A stretch of 64,000 bases of DNA from Elysia crispata (Eukaryota > Mollusca > Gastropoda > Plakobranchidae): contig JAWDGP010003760.1 of NCBI GenBank assembly GCA_033675545.1, positions 366,001 to 430,000 of the forward strand, in the 5' to 3' direction. Shown here in pieces: positions 14,401 through 38,000 of the stretch; the first letter of the stretch is position 1, and every line of letters begins with the position of its first letter. The notes beneath the pieces were generated by a model, which saw only the letters and a program-made list of their open reading frames with translations, was not told the origin of the DNA and ran no database searches. The translations under genes were made by a program, and so were the position numbers.

Positions 14401-16700
14401 TGATTTTATTCCAGAACACATTTACACTTAAAATCCAAATTCAAAATGTGATTGTTCTCCTTAGTGTGCACTTTAAACAAAATGCATTTGAAAATATATT
14501 CACCAAATGAAAGCTTCATGTATATGATGAATCACTTTAATAGCTTAAAAAATGAGGTGAACCCAAAAATATTGGATTGGATAGTGTGGAGGAGGGATTT
14601 TTTATTCTAATTTTTCAATTTGGATTTACAAAAGATAAAAATGTACCAATACATATTTCGCTAAAAAAAATTTCTTTATGAGGAAGGAAAATAAACAGGT
14701 TAAAAACACATCCCCTTTGTATTATACATACAAAGTGCAGAGTCATGAAACCATTCAATATCAAAACTCATTTTTTTTTTAATTCTCAAAGAAACATTTG
14801 TACCTTTTCTGCTCTGAGATAAAAATTGCAAAATTGATCAATGCTTTAATGATATCCATTTCAATTTCTATGCAATCAGTCTAAGCTAACAGGAAATATT
14901 TGGTTTAAAAAAGAAGTCATATCTTATTCTATGAATGATAAATATGTGTCTTCAGGCAGGCTGTCCTTAGTGCCAGGATAATCAATTCGAGCCTTGTGTC
15001 TGAAAGCATTCCAGACCTATGAGAACATTGAATAAAAAAACATTTGGCTTCAAATTCTTGTGCTTCATGTACCAAGTGAAGTTCTTACGACCAATCCAGT
15101 GGACCTGCTGCTGATATTTTTAATTTGTTATTGTTCTGTTTAAATTAAACAATCATGGTTTCACATTCAACATGGCAGTTCATAGCATTCTAGTGAAAAA
15201 AAAAAACAACTAATCATTGCATGAATTGGTTACTATGAACATATTCTGTTCACTCTCTGTAGCACCAGTAACCAGGACATTGTTTTTGTGTACATGCTTA
15301 TCATATGTTGCTCATTAAATTAAGAGTAAATTGTCTTGTCTTCTTATGTACATGTAAATCTCATTACATCATTGTCATGCATTAATGTCATGTTTGACTA
15401 AAATGTATGTTTATCTTCTGCAGGGTGCACTTTTTACAACCTGCTGCAGATCTGTTTGCTCTTGATCTGAGCATTGAATGAAATAAAAATTATTAAAACC
15501 AGCATGTATGGACCCAAAGTAATTTGATATAGAGTAAATCAGTTTCAATACAATTGCTGCTGCAACAAACAGAACATAAGTAGAGCAAAGATCCCTAAGA
15601 TTATCAACTGACCATGTTTTACATAAGGTGAAACTAGATCTTATCACATGAGTGGCAATGCTAGCCATAGCATCTACCATGCCTCAACTAGATTTATATT
15701 TCAAAGCCTGTGCCCCTGGTCACAGGGTAAGTAATCATTGCATTAATTGATCCCACTATCCTCATCTCATAAGTCAACTAGCCCGAGTATGAGACAATCT
15801 ATTTTCCAAAGATATGCCTTTGCCACATTTCAGTTCTGTCTGCTTACCAAACCAAGGAAAACAAATTTCTCAATACAGAAAAAAAAGCTAAGATCTTTCC
15901 CACTGTAATTTCAGCACAATTACATTTTTTGAGACAGAGAAAGCTAGCCATGTTAATAAAAATGTTTAATAATCAAACAAATTCATGAATAGTGCAAAAC
16001 TCATTAATATTGGTACAGCAGCTGACTTTACAGTGACAATGGGAAACCACTGGCAACAGTAGGTCTAGAAACCCTGATCCAGAATTTTGCAGATAATGTC
16101 AGCTGTTCAGAGATCATGCTTTGAAATGTAATTGGCAATCCTCCCAAACCACAAGAATATTCATTAATGTTGAACAATAAAATGATCTGTCGCCATCAAA
16201 CTGCTGGTGTGACACCCATAGAAACTAGGAGAAAATCTTAAGTACCTTAACTCAATGGTGCAGATCTGAGTATTTCATAGGATCCGCTTAGCAACTAAGT
16301 AAGAATTTTTGTTTTTTTTTCTCAGTAAGTATTGGTATTTATAAAATGTACGAAGTGCATAGTAATATAACATTTCACTGCAGATAGACTACATAATTCG
16401 ATCTAATATGTATAACATCTGCTTTATCATTATGAGGAATAATTCTTACATAATAAGACATGCACTCTAAAAAAAAAGAAGTAATTTTTAAGAACAGAAT
16501 AACAGGCATCATAAAGGAAAAAAATGTTCATACATTGCCATTGCTATTACCCTTAACTGTAAGTCATTCACACAATAATAAGGTGAAGCACAAAAATATG
16601 TAAAATACAATATCAAAAAGATTGTTTGCAGTTGAATTAAGCTATTTACCTTGTTTGCTTAAGAAAAGAATTGTAATTTTGAGAAGGTAAAAAATGTTTT
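11420..16700. other. Gene-poor AT-rich sequence
   Basis: No conserved frame on either strand. The 89-residue minus frame at 15411-15680 has no recognisable domain. This interval lies downstream of the tetraspanin stop and may include its 3' UTR on the right. Confidence 0.5.
13662..13700. repeat. (CA)n(TA)n microsatellite
   Basis: ACACAC then TATATA units in the gene-poor left arm. Confidence 0.9.
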
Positions 16701-16714
16701 AGGGAAAGCTATGT

Positions 16715-16720
16715 TTTATT
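16715..16720 (-). terminator. Candidate polyadenylation signal, tetraspanin
   Basis: AATAAA on the minus strand about 295 bases after the stop. AT-rich surroundings contain others, so usage is uncertain. Confidence 0.35.
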
Positions 16721-17012
16721 TATCTGTTTCTTTGTTGCAATCTTTGTGTTTACTGTTGCTCCATTTTAGGAGATAAAATTGAACAGGATCAGATCAAGAT
16801 GGCTGATATTGTATTTACAACTGCTTACCTCACTGATCTTCAGCAAATGCTATAGTGTTCAAGTGTAGATAAGCTTCCATGAATATTCCATTTTTGCCCT
16901 GAAAAAACTATTTCAGTTACAACTGAAAACCAGCAATGTCTTAAAAAATGTCTAGCTGTACATCTTGGTTGGGCATTCATCTGTGACAACTCAGGAGTAA
17001 GGCCAAGAAAAT

Positions 17013-26116
<9,104 letters not shown>

Positions 26117-26334
26117 TTCTAAAGGTGATGTTGACAATACACTGTCAAATTGATCTCTCAAAAAGTGAATCTGTCACTCCCTTGGTTATCACCAAAAGCT
26201 GTCTTCTCCAATTTGAAGACACTTTTTTATATCATCAGTCTGCATCTTTTTCAGAATTTTTATAAGTAATAATTTGTCTTAACTAGATTTTTAAGCTAGA
26301 TTCTAGTCTAGATTGTTAATCTGATCGTTTGATA

Positions 26335-26520
26335 CTAAGGCCGATCTAGATCTCTATGTATATTCCAGATTTAGTTTCTCTAGATATGTATTCCTTCCAT
26401 TTTCTTTACTAGACCTATTTCAAAATTGAAAGTATTCTCATGTTGTTGGAAACAGAAATAGCGCATCTAGATCTAGATCTAGACCTATAATGCCAATGCA
26501 GAACTAGATCTAGATCTATT
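26335..26520. repeat. TCTAGATCTAGA-rich palindromic hexamer cluster
   Basis: Runs of TCTAGATC occur at 26343-26352, 26465-26482 and 26502-26518, just upstream of the tetraspanin start. Smaller runs recur through the window (27953, 30786, 36288, 44221, 44288, 46150, 56340). It looks like a genome-wide low-complexity motif rather than a single site. Confidence 0.7.
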
Positions 26521-26939
26521 GCTAAGTAGACCTATTAACTGTTTTGCTTGGCGTCTCTATATTTTGCAGAGTTGAATAAAGATAACATACATTTAAAGCG
26601 TCTAAAATTAGCTTTGAAAGCTTTCAGAAAAACCCTGAACCATAGATAACAGGGATCTAATTGTTCATTTAAAAAGATCTGTTTCACTCTCCGAGGTTGC
26701 TTAGCTCATTGTGTTTACATCTGAAAACCTTTTTCCGGCCAACTTCCGTGTTCATCGGTTTGAAACACTATCGGCTAGTTTGTGAAAGTAGTTAAATTTG
26801 AGTTTCGTGTTATAACGCATTAGCTCTCTGTGTCATTGTATCTCGGCATCTGTTAAAAACTCTCCCTCTCCCTCACTCTGATTTCTCCCATCTTCCTCCA
26901 TAAATTCTTTTTCCCTCCGATCTCTTTGCTTCCAGGTCA

Positions 26940-27056
<117 letters not shown>

Positions 27057-28170
27057 CAAACTTATGATCGCTTTTGAAGTTCCACGTGTCTATGCATTCT
27101 AAACTATGGCAAGTGTCGGTTTAATTTTTATTCCATTGTTCTCTTTGCTTTTCTCTGCAACGTCGTACTACGCTATCAGTAATTTCAAATGTCTTTGCAT
27201 GAATTAGGATCCGGCATGCATGATGGCTACATTTAGGGATATAATATGTGAAAAAATTTATATATTTGCTGGCTGATGAAAGATTTAAAAATATAAAAAA
27301 ACTCCATAAAAAAAAAAGAATAATATCCTTTGTTTTGAATGTTTGATGTTAGCTATAACTTCATGGAAAGAAATGAAATATAAAGGTTGAATATTGGTAA
27401 TACTAATAGGCTACACATTTTTGTTTTTTCCTGCTGACTCTTTTTTTTTTTTTTGCCTTCTAAACATCACTGGATTGTACCGGACATGTTTTACATGGTT
27501 GTTTGAACTAGATGATTTAATTCTTGTAATACTCACATATTGGCATTTTTTGTCTATATATGTGATTGACACATTGGTTATCAATTGCATTGCCATGATA
27601 CATTTTGTATTTTGTTCTATTGACATTTTTAAATTTAAGATACGATTTAGAACTCCCCCCCCCCCATTTTACATGTTTATTTAATGTTTTAAATTGAAGT
27701 ATAACTACATTTTAATAATTAGAACAAAAATAAACCTGATAATAGCACAGAATGAGCTATGTATTTTTTATGCAACTATAAATCTTTATACCTTCTTTGT
27801 ATTTTTAAATTTATTACCTCTCCAAGCGAATTCTCTTTCCCAGTGCATATCATTACTTTAGAATATATCTTGGTCTATTAGTAACTATATATATAAATAT
27901 ATATATATTTATATGTATCTATATACATTCAAGTGCAGCTGCTCATAAGTAAATCTAGATCTACGTAGAACATATTATAAAAATATACACCTTTTGGTAA
28001 ACAGGTCTTGGCAAAAGTTCTGTATAAACAAGTTAGATTAGCCTCTTTAATAATAACATATGTTTAGTTCTCTTGTTCTATATAGACTTGGCTTCAAATA
28101 ACCTTTGATCCAACCAACTGGTCAACTAGATCACGCAGATACTTGCCTGTGAATATTCTGAATTAACTCT

Positions 28171-28194
28171 TGAGAGAGAGAGAGAGAGAGGGGG

Positions 28195-28276
<82 letters not shown>

Positions 28277-28278
28277 TT
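28171..28278. repeat. (GA)n microsatellite
   Basis: GA repeat with a short G-rich interruption near 28190. Confidence 0.95.
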
Positions 28279-30463
28279 TGAGTATGTGTTTAACAATAAC
28301 AATTTAAAATTGTACTCTTCTAGCCATGCTCTTGAGCTATATTTGCTTGCGCTAGTAAATATTATGTTTGCAGAGTGCTGGAATAATTGATATTTTTAAA
28401 GGATATAAAAATAGATAACAATTAATTGACCGTGCAGGATTTAATCAGTTTTTTTTCTCTTTATTTTTTTACAGGATGCAGAGCTAATAGTCGAAAACCG
28501 ATCCTAAGCTTCTTTACAACAATAATACAAATTCGAGCACAGCTACAAACATCTCCAAAAATGCCATAAGCAAGTAAATGCATGGTCTCCAACAAGATTT
28601 AGTATATGTCTACAACTACAAGTAGACTGAATGCAGAGCCATCCATGAAAATGTGGTTTAGTTTGAAATTATTTATCGAAGATTTTTTTTTCATTTACTA
28701 AACTGTCAATCCTTCAATCTCCTGTTTCAATATCGTTTAAAGTTCTTTTCAGTATTTAACAAGGCCTAATTATTCAAATTAAAACGATTCTATGTTTTTA
28801 AGGTGTAAAACCAACATTTACGACGTTGGTGTTGATAAAAGTTAATCAATTACATTGCTGACTCTATCAACTTTAAATGTGTTTTCTGTATCATGTTGAA
28901 TTTAAATGTTAAAAAAAAGAGAATCTACCACATTGAAATGAAGGACTGAGAGCTTTATGACACATCAAAATAACAAATTGCATTCAAACTATATCAGTAT
29001 TTTTAGATGATCTTCACTAGTTTTAGTATTTCATTATTAAAAAAAAATGAAATTGATAGTACTTTTCTGCTTTTGATTTGTTTTCTTTTTTTGAAAACCT
29101 AAATGGAATCTGACTGTTCGATAATTTTTGGTGTTTTCGAGCTCACATTTTGATGTTAGGCTGGACAATTGTTTTCTATAGTTTATGACTTGTTTTTACT
29201 TTGGTGTATGTCAGGGAAGCTCAATTTAATAAATAATTACGATCATGATCTTCAGAGACATCTAAAAAAAACCAATCTCTTCACCCAAACCCCACCCAGA
29301 AATGATTCAATACTTTCCAAACCTGACATAAAAGCATATTTGCTACCACTTTTTTTACGCTCAGTAGTTAACATTTATGAAGGAGGGAAAATACATATTA
29401 CAATTTTACTTTTTATTTGCTTTTCAAAGCCAAAAAAAAAAAAAGAGACACATATACACACATAACACTGTTAATATAAAAATAGATAATACAATGCATA
29501 TAGAAGTTAACAGAATGAAAAAAAATTTGCAGTTTTAAGACTCTATTACAATGCTAGTGGTTCCACAAACTTAAACAAGGTCAAGAAAATGAACAAAGGA
29601 AAATTAAATACTATTATTAGTACCAAAATTGAAAAAAAAAAAGAATAAAGAATTTTTTTAAGCTATTCTAAAAAATTGAAGCTTTGTGAATAAATTGTCA
29701 TAATATTTTGCATTGAAAGTAATAATGATTGGGAATGACATCTGGAACCTCCAACAGTCTATTTCTAACAATAGCAATTGTCATTTTTAGGTAGGAATAT
29801 TAAGTCTTTTTTTTCCATATCTAAATATTGTTGCTTTATATACTGCTCCCACTATTTCTCTTGCAAGTCTCTTAAAATTTGATGGATTCACTCAACGTAA
29901 TGAGAATGGAAAAATAAATATCTATGCATACATTAAATGTTGAAGGTAACAAATTACAACAAGGTGTAGAGTATCTAACAAGAAAATGAGTTTTGAAAGG
30001 TCTTTGTTCAAAAGGTAACACATGTATATAACATGATAGGGCTGAGCATCACTACAAATCACAAATTTCTCTTCTTGTTTTTTAAAGACCTCTAGTTTTA
30101 ATTTTTAAAAATTCTTATTACACTGTCTAAATTAATTGAATTGTTGCGTCAATTGAAACTAAAGAAACACTAGAAATTGAGCACCACTCTACAATTTCTC
30201 ATGTCATAACTTCATTAAAAGGACTTCAATGCCTTTCAGGCCTGACTGCAATCGGACTGTAAGCACACTTTATCTTGCAATAAACACTTTCACGATAGAT
30301 GCAAACTAGATAAGAAAAAAAAGTCCAGAGCTTTTCCCACACCCCAGAATATTTCTGTGCACAGGCTCTTTACAACTTAAACTATGGTCAATCTCATATA
30401 TAGAGTAAAAGCAAAGGAATCATAGGAAAAGGTATTGATTTATAAACAAACACGCATACAAAG

Positions 30464-30467
<4 letters not shown>

Positions 30468-30498
<31 letters not shown>
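30468..30498. repeat. (AAT)n microsatellite
   Basis: About ten AAT units. Confidence 0.9.
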
Positions 30499-30718
30499 TT
30501 TTTAAATCACTGATTGATAAAAATTGGCACTAAACTATAAAGGTGGAGTGATAACTTTCATACTGTTTTAATTACCTGTTATCATTGCTTGGGAAAATAT
30601 AGCTTCTTTTTTTTTTAAATGGGAGTTCAAAAAAAGTAATTGCTCCTTTCCTCGATATAAAACAACACAAATTTGTATATGAAGTGTGAAAAAAAAATTC
30701 ATACTGTTCAAAGGTCAG

Positions 30719-31240
30719 CCTTTGAATCAGAGGCTGAATCTACACGTATAGATCTAACTGAAGATCATTGTTGTCTATGTCTATGTCTAGATCTAGCACA
30801 CCCATTTTCATTCAGTTCTACTTCTTTCCTCATCAATATTTCATTTTCAATTGCTGGAGGTCCTTAGACTAAATCTGTCTTGTCTTTAGGTATTAGTCTT
30901 ATGAGATTATGCAGGGAAATAAAAGCATTATAAAATCAAAACTAGAAACCTATTTAAGCAAAACTGAAAAGAGTTAGGACATTTCCAGACGGGTAAAAAC
31001 TCAAAGCCATGCAAGTTTACAAACATAATTTGATAGTTGAAGGTATGAATTGAATATTTGGGTCGTGGGGATATACATTGGACTTAATATGGGACTCTTT
31101 ATCAGTTCATTTTCTGGCTTTTTGGTAAGGAGCATCCCGAACCCAGGCAAAATCCAGAAATTTCGCACCTCAGAATAATGTGAAGTTCCATAAAACATAC
31201 ATCCACCTTCTCTCAAGTAGAATAGTACATCTGGTCATAT
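30719..31240. repeat. Dispersed repeat family R1, copy A
   Basis: It shares with 45878-46460, in the same order and orientation, TTTGAATCAGAGG, ATCTAACTG, ACCCATTTTCA, AGTTCAT followed by TTTTTGGTAAGGA, AATCCAGAAATTTCGCA, and a closing CCACCTTCTCTCAAG region. Divergence is high. No coding frame or terminal repeats were recognised. Confidence 0.55.
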
Positions 31241-33415
31241 TTATCGCTTCATCCCTCTCAAACAATAACAAAAGCCTAACCACACACTATCGCTTTTCTA
31301 ACTCTGTCACTCTGGTATAAAAGTAAGAAATGGTGTAATACAAGATAGGAAAATAATTTGCTAATCAGGCTATCTATTGCAACATTTAGTATTAGATGTT
31401 TAAATACATCTTCCTCATACAGTAGCATAACTCAATGGAAAAATTCTCTTTCAAAGTTTGATAGCTAAATATAAAAATTTTTGCCTTAATTCTATAGTAG
31501 AGCTGATATTGAACCTACAATTCAAATTCAATGGCATATTTCTATTTCCTTCCCTTTACATCTGATCCTTCAAAAACTATAGATTTCAATTATAAACTTA
31601 AATGTTGTGTTTAGTGAATTTGTCCCATCTTCTGTGTCTACTAATTTTCTTAACAAATCAGTCTGAATTATGTTTCTACTATGAAAACTTATAAAAAGAA
31701 AAGTCAAGAAAACAGCATACAGGCAAAAACGTCATATATTGCAAATAATAGTAACCTGTATAAGTGTTGACATTCAGACATCTCCTTTACCTTTATGCCA
31801 ATAGTAAAAAGTACACGATCATTATCTTACTTCTTGCTAAGGTACAAAAATGTAAAACATTTAAATTTAGAACCGTTTCTTTTTTAACCCATTTTTACAG
31901 TATGCTTAATCCATCAGGAGCTCAAAGGGATTTACATATTGTCCTTGCCAAGCAATAACAATAATCAATTCAAGTGTCTTAAAGCCTCTCTCTATAGTCA
32001 CAAAGAAGACTATGTATGATTTCTTGACATTCAGCATGAGATAAAAACATTGAAGAGTTTCTAATTTTTTCATGGTTTTGAAAAATATTTAGAAAAGATT
32101 TGAGAAGCTCTTATAAATTAAAAGGCAATTATATTTATTCTGAAGTGAGCTAGTTATGTTATTCAATCCTTTGATAAACAGCTCGGAGTGATGCATAAGA
32201 TTTTGCAGCCTCTTAATCTCTAAATTGCACATTTTAACATTAATGTGGAGAACACCCTATTTACCTCTTTCACATACAAAATGTAACAAACCACTCCTGC
32301 TTTGAAAATTCTGAAAACCCTCTTTGTCATCTGTTTCATCTAGCAAACTAACTTGTATTTACTTAATACAATGGTAACAATTTCATGTATTTCATTTTTA
32401 TTATATTTTCTGTGAAAAATATAAGATGAATAACTGCTTGCTTGATAAAGTTTAATTTTGAATTTATTCAGATGTAAGATAAAGAGGTAGAAAAAGATAT
32501 GAAATGTGAGATCCAACTGAGAACCTCCAACCAATACCTCCAGACCAATATAACACAATTGGATTGATATATCAAAATATAATATAACTATAAGTAAATG
32601 AAATTGAGTCATGCTTAACATATCATTACTTATCCAAAGTAGGCTGAAATCTACAAAGGTAACAATCAGATGTCACATCTTTATCTTCATGGAAACAATA
32701 TACATTTCATAAAGTGGAAAAAAAAAAACAATTGACACATCACTACCATCATGAACGTTGTTTGTACAGTCTATTGCACTTCACTTTTAGCACCACACAC
32801 AAGTGCTTTCACAAATGATTTAGTCTTGAAAAAAATGCAAACATTTTACTTGACAATGCTTTGTTTAAAACGCAAGTCATGCAATAAAAGTTGTAAGTGG
32901 TAAAATATCAAACGCTATTTGTAGAACTATAGTTAAAAGAAAATCCTAAAATCTTATTTTTCTGTAAATTGCACATAAATGTGTTTTCTTCAATTCTTAA
33001 GTACATTATATTAAAAACACATTTATAAAAAAGGTCTTGAAACACAAATGTGACAAAACTAAATGACTTTACTTTTTCATATTTCAGTAGAAGAAATCAA
33101 GAATTCCGCAAACTAATCTGTTTTTCTCCTGTGATTCTCTCTTTATTCCCTTATTTCTACGTTTTCGGCAACCTATGTCAAAGCTATGACACATATACTT
33201 TGAACAATTCCTCAAATAGAGATAGAAATGTTTGCCCCTTAAGAAACTTGACACTATGACAAAGTAATTTATAAAAATTCTTTCATCACATTTGCAGACC
33301 TGAAATTTCCATCAAATCCCATACAAAGCTGCTGTTATTCTTAGAACAAATATGCCTCATCTCTCCCTTTCAAGGTGTAGAAAGAGTTTGTTGACAGGCA
33401 CCCTAACCTTTGATC

Positions 33416-33495
33416 CCTAGTCGCTGGCAGAAAGACACTTCCTCTCATGTTCCACCTCAAGGTCTCCTTGTGTGATGCACCCAGCGACTGCTAGG
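33416..33495. repeat. Inverted repeat, possible hairpin
   Basis: CCTAGTCGCTGG (33416-33427) and CCAGCGACTGCTAGG (33481-33495) pair apart from a three-base bulge, around a 53-nt loop. No function is apparent. Confidence 0.5.
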
Positions 33496-33670
33496 TCTAC
33501 ATGCGGCTAAGACTTCAATAGGGCTGATTGTCAATAAACTTTGCTTGCACTGTGTGTACAAGACATGGGTAATGATGACAGGTAAATCTGTCTGGGCCAA
33601 CTCATTGCTTAATCAATCATTACATGTGAGTGAAAAAAAGCTGGATAAAGACCTCTGTATTGAGAATTAG

Positions 33671-33810
33671 GATGCCAGATAGCTCAAAAGGTAGAAAGTT
33701 GGACCGACAATAGGGAGCTTCAGGTTCAATCCTTTCTCAGGTCCTCTGGTGGTATTAGGTTTATATTTGACTAGAAAGACAGCCCCTGTCTGGGTTAATA
33801 TTATTCAGGA
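33671..33810 (+). mobile_element. Probable tRNA-derived SINE
   Basis: GATGCCAGATAGCTCAAAAGG resembles a tRNA 5' half and A box, and CAGGTTCAATCC about 40 bases later is a good B box. Then comes a non-tRNA body (ACAGCCCCTGTCTGGG). It lies between the tetraspanin and MAU2 genes. The right boundary is approximate. Confidence 0.5.
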
Positions 33811-34727
33811 ACATTGCACTTGAACGTCAACTTTAGACTATACTTATGCCTAGCTAGAAAAAAATTTATAACCGAGAATTGAATGTAGACGTAAGACCTA
33901 AAGTCTAGATAAAGAGTTCAAGACCTGATGAGCCCTGGGGTTTGGAGACAATGTTCACATAAAGCAAGTGGGGAATGACAGATCAGGTTATTCCAAGGTA
34001 TCTGTCTTCCATCCCTTATTTAAAAACACTGCAAATCAGATATCCCCTCAAAGTTCAGAATTTTGTGGAAGTAACCAAAAAAATATGAAGCCTCTATACT
34101 TTAACATACTTCAAAATATTAGCCACAGCTGTCAAAACACAAATCCAGGGCCCGGGTGCTAGAAATAGAATGTTTGAACACGGCTTCCTCGAACATATAA
34201 ACATTCCCCAATGAATTCAAGGAATCCGTGCTTGATTGTATATATATGCTTAAACAAGAGATAAAAATGTGTCACATGAAATGCAATCAGCCTTAATTTT
34301 GCCCATTGCTGGATGAAAAATAATTTTATGTCACTTAAAGTTTAACAGATTTTAACATTGATTCTTATATCTGTTTTTATTGAAAAAAATACATTTGTTC
34401 AAGTGAGTAATATCCGTTCTGAAAAGCAGAGAAAAATACTATTACCAGATAGTCTGCTTTGGTCCATGCAACAGAAACTTCAATATTGTTCTTGGGCTCA
34501 GGCCTTGGCATTCAAATATTTTAAAAGGAAAATGTTTAAACATTGAAATTTGATCAAGGTACATTTTTGTTGGCCTATTGAATGATTCAACTTATACTAT
34601 TCCTAAACTTTAATATAATGAGAAATCAATCTTTGATTTTTTTGTATTTTTTGGGTGGGGGTGAGTGTCTGAGGGAGCAATTATGGGGAAAATAAAACGC
34701 TGATAACATTTCAAAAAGGTACAGCTG

Positions 34728-34733
34728 TTTATT
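34728..34733 (-). terminator. Candidate polyadenylation signal, MAU2
   Basis: AATAAA on the minus strand about 315 bases after the stop, followed by a TGTACCTTTTTG stretch. The first clear canonical signal downstream. Confidence 0.45.
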
Positions 34734-35049
34734 CACAGAAAAGAGCAGCTATATCTGTTACATGAATGCTTCTTTACATTTTTATACATAAACATTTAAA
34801 CATTTGTCTCTCTCAGATTATCGACCTAATGACTTATAATAACTGAGTTTAGACTTCTCTTGAAAAGAGACGGAATCAATTTATTATATAAAATCAGATC
34901 CAAATGTTCTAAACAAATTAAATAATTCACTTATATTACAACCATAATAAATTCTTATTTCCTGAAATTCTTTGCACTAAAAGAAATTCATTTTTCCTAC
35001 CATGAAAAGTTAACTTTTATGCCATCATGTGCCTTCTGTGACACATGTC

Positions 35050-38000
35050 TCAAAGCATGGCATTTGATGAAGAGCTGCTTAGGTGAAAAGGACAAGGGCC
35101 GTCAGTCCACTGAGGATTAAACAAAAATAAACAAACTTATTTAAAAATAATTTTTAAAAAAGCAATTGAATCTTACATGAGAAACATAAAATTTTATGAA
35201 AAAGGATAAAATTCACTTTCCCACAATGTAAGAAAATACAATACCGTTTTCATTTTCTTCTGAGTTAAGTATATTCCTTGCACCCATGCTAATTTGACAT
35301 TCTATTGAATGGATATCTTTGTCCCTCTATTTTAAAAAAAAAACATTCACAAAAAATTTGCAGTATCATAATAACAAATTCTCACATCTATCAAACGAAA
35401 TTTCTTAAAGAGAAAAGATATTGTTGATATAACTTTCACTTTGACAAATATCTCTTCTCTTTAATTTTTTTTCTTATGGAATTTATAGTAATCACAAACT
35501 GTTTAAGCCTTGACAATCAGATTTCATCCTGTTATGCATATTGGACTACACCTTGTAGATTTGCCTTGGTTAGGTCCAGACCATCCCATCAGTTTGCCAT
35601 CAATGAGCTATATTGTTTTATTTATTTATTTTATGTGCATTTGTTCTGAACAGTCTTTAAGTGAAACTATAAAAAAAAAATTCATTTGTGTAACTCTCCA
35701 TCAGGATATTGGTACAATAGTAGGCTTATTGATGACAAGAATATTTCAAAACTATCCCCCTGGATATGTAAATATTTCTTTAAATGTTTGTATCCTCAAA
35801 ACAGAAAAATCAACTACTTGATAATAAAACAGTTTTGTCATTCTGGATTTCTGTGAAAGTTAACCTACTATGTTTCAAGTTTAAGAAAAAAAAATCATCA
35901 TTGTACATGCTGAAAAAGCGACTCAACTGAATTTTTAACAAAATAAATGCGTATCAAACAAAGACAAGAGAAATAACAACCTGAATGATTTGATGCTCAG
36001 ACATTTGGGATGACTGAAAATGATCTTTCAACAAAGCCTGGGAAAAGGTAGTATGCATTCGATAACCCTCTGCCTCATTCACAGAGTCTCCACATTGTCT
36101 GTACAAATCTAGGAATTACAAACAGCATAAGAATGATACTTTTAAGTTTTAAATTAAAAAATCAAATAAAAAGCCAATTTAAATAACACATACAATTGAT
36201 TTTAATAATTTTGCAAGTAACGAAGAAGATAATTCTACAAATGATACAAAGTTGAAGATTAAATCTTTCAAAGAAACACATCTCTTAGATCTGATCTAGA
36301 TACAGAAAAAGATGTCTCAATTTTCATTTTAAAAAGGGTTTTTATCTTCAAAAGAATGCTTGGTTCTGGATAAAGTTTTTGCAATGAGAAAAAGAGGAAG
36401 AATATATACTTTCAAAACATACTTTTTTTCCAAATGCATTTTTTTAATCATCATCACTTGGGTATTTAAAAAGACATAAAATAAATGCCTAAAATTTTGT
36501 TCTTAATAAATCTGATTTTCAGTATTTGAAAAAAAAAAAGGTAATGCTTTTTCACACACAGAGATAGATATAAATGACATAGATAGTTATCCATTCACAT
36601 AAAATTTCTACTGTTGTAAGCCATAACTACACACATGTCATTAACTGCAGACTTAAAGGGCGTGTTTCCAAAATACTGCATGTTTTAAGTCATTAGAAAA
36701 ATGATTAAGCATAAACCAAGGATATGATAAAAGTGAACGAAACAAAGATCTTCAACCTTTCAGTAATGAAGATGCCCAGAGTTGAACATGAACATCTGGA
36801 ATTTTCCCTGCAAGCTGCATTGCTGGAGTTACCAAGTTCATAGCTTCCTGGGTAAAGTAAAGAATTAAATAGATATTGAAAAAATGAAATCAGTCTCTTT
36901 GTTTAAAATTTTTTTTGTTAATGTCAAGGCTTGTACAATTAAAACCCAAACTCATTCAGTATAATTATAGATGGCACTAAAAATTGAAAGTTCTGTGGCA
37001 TAATTTAGGTGAAAACCACAGAATCCTTCGCACCATTGACCTGTTCCAAGTGAGGGAAGTTTGAATATACTTCTGACACAAAATTATATTAAGAAGAAAA
37101 AAAATGCATTGCCATTTTTCACTTTCTCAAATAAAAAAATATGCACCGAATGAAAAATGTTTTACCCATGTCATAAAGTCAATTTTGTCTCTTATCTATA
37201 CTTATTGGCATTGTCATCTTAAGTTATCTTCTGCCTAATATGTTATACCCTGTTCATTATAATTTCAAAATCTTAAAGCAGATGAATTTTAGGTTTGAAT
37301 TGATATCTGCACGATGCTGATTTGAAAAGTATATCTATTCTAAAAAAAGATGTTTTAAGATGTTGAATAAAGAAAACATGAAATACCAGATGAGGGCCAA
37401 GTGCCATGATCAACTCGCTAGCAGAGGAAACTAATATGGTCCATATGGATGAAACCCATAAGACTTGGGTTTATTAACATCATAATAGAATAACACTAAA
37501 GAATAAGGATATTGTTAAATGGAATTGATCAAAGACAAAGTGCTCATAATGCAGTAAAACCTGTTGACAAAGTTAGGAAACACACCATTTTTACTTAGGC
37601 CTAAGCTTATGAAAGATATGATATTTACCAATACTTAAACAAAGACTAATTTGAATGGGCCTTGGAGTTGTTTGCCATTTCATTCTGAACTGACCTCAAT
37701 CAAATTAGCTTATTGATTACCTCATTGTTACATCATTTTCATAAGACAAAAAAAAAAAAATGAAGAGTAGGTATGTCATTGACTTAATTATATATATCAG
37801 ACTTAGCAGCTTATCTGTCATAGCATAAAACCCCTCCAACATCCCCTCCCCAAAAAAAAAAACAAAAACAAAAAAAAACACCTCCCCATTTACATACATA
37901 TCTCTCAACCACCCCAACATCCGACCATTAAATAAAAATTAAAAATACAAGACAGTGAAAATATTTATATTACGTAATATGATTTTCAACGCATCAAAAT

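Noticed and set aside
15411-15680. 89-residue open frame on the minus strand
   Set aside because: No recognisable domain, no splice context, and it lies downstream of the tetraspanin stop; probably chance.
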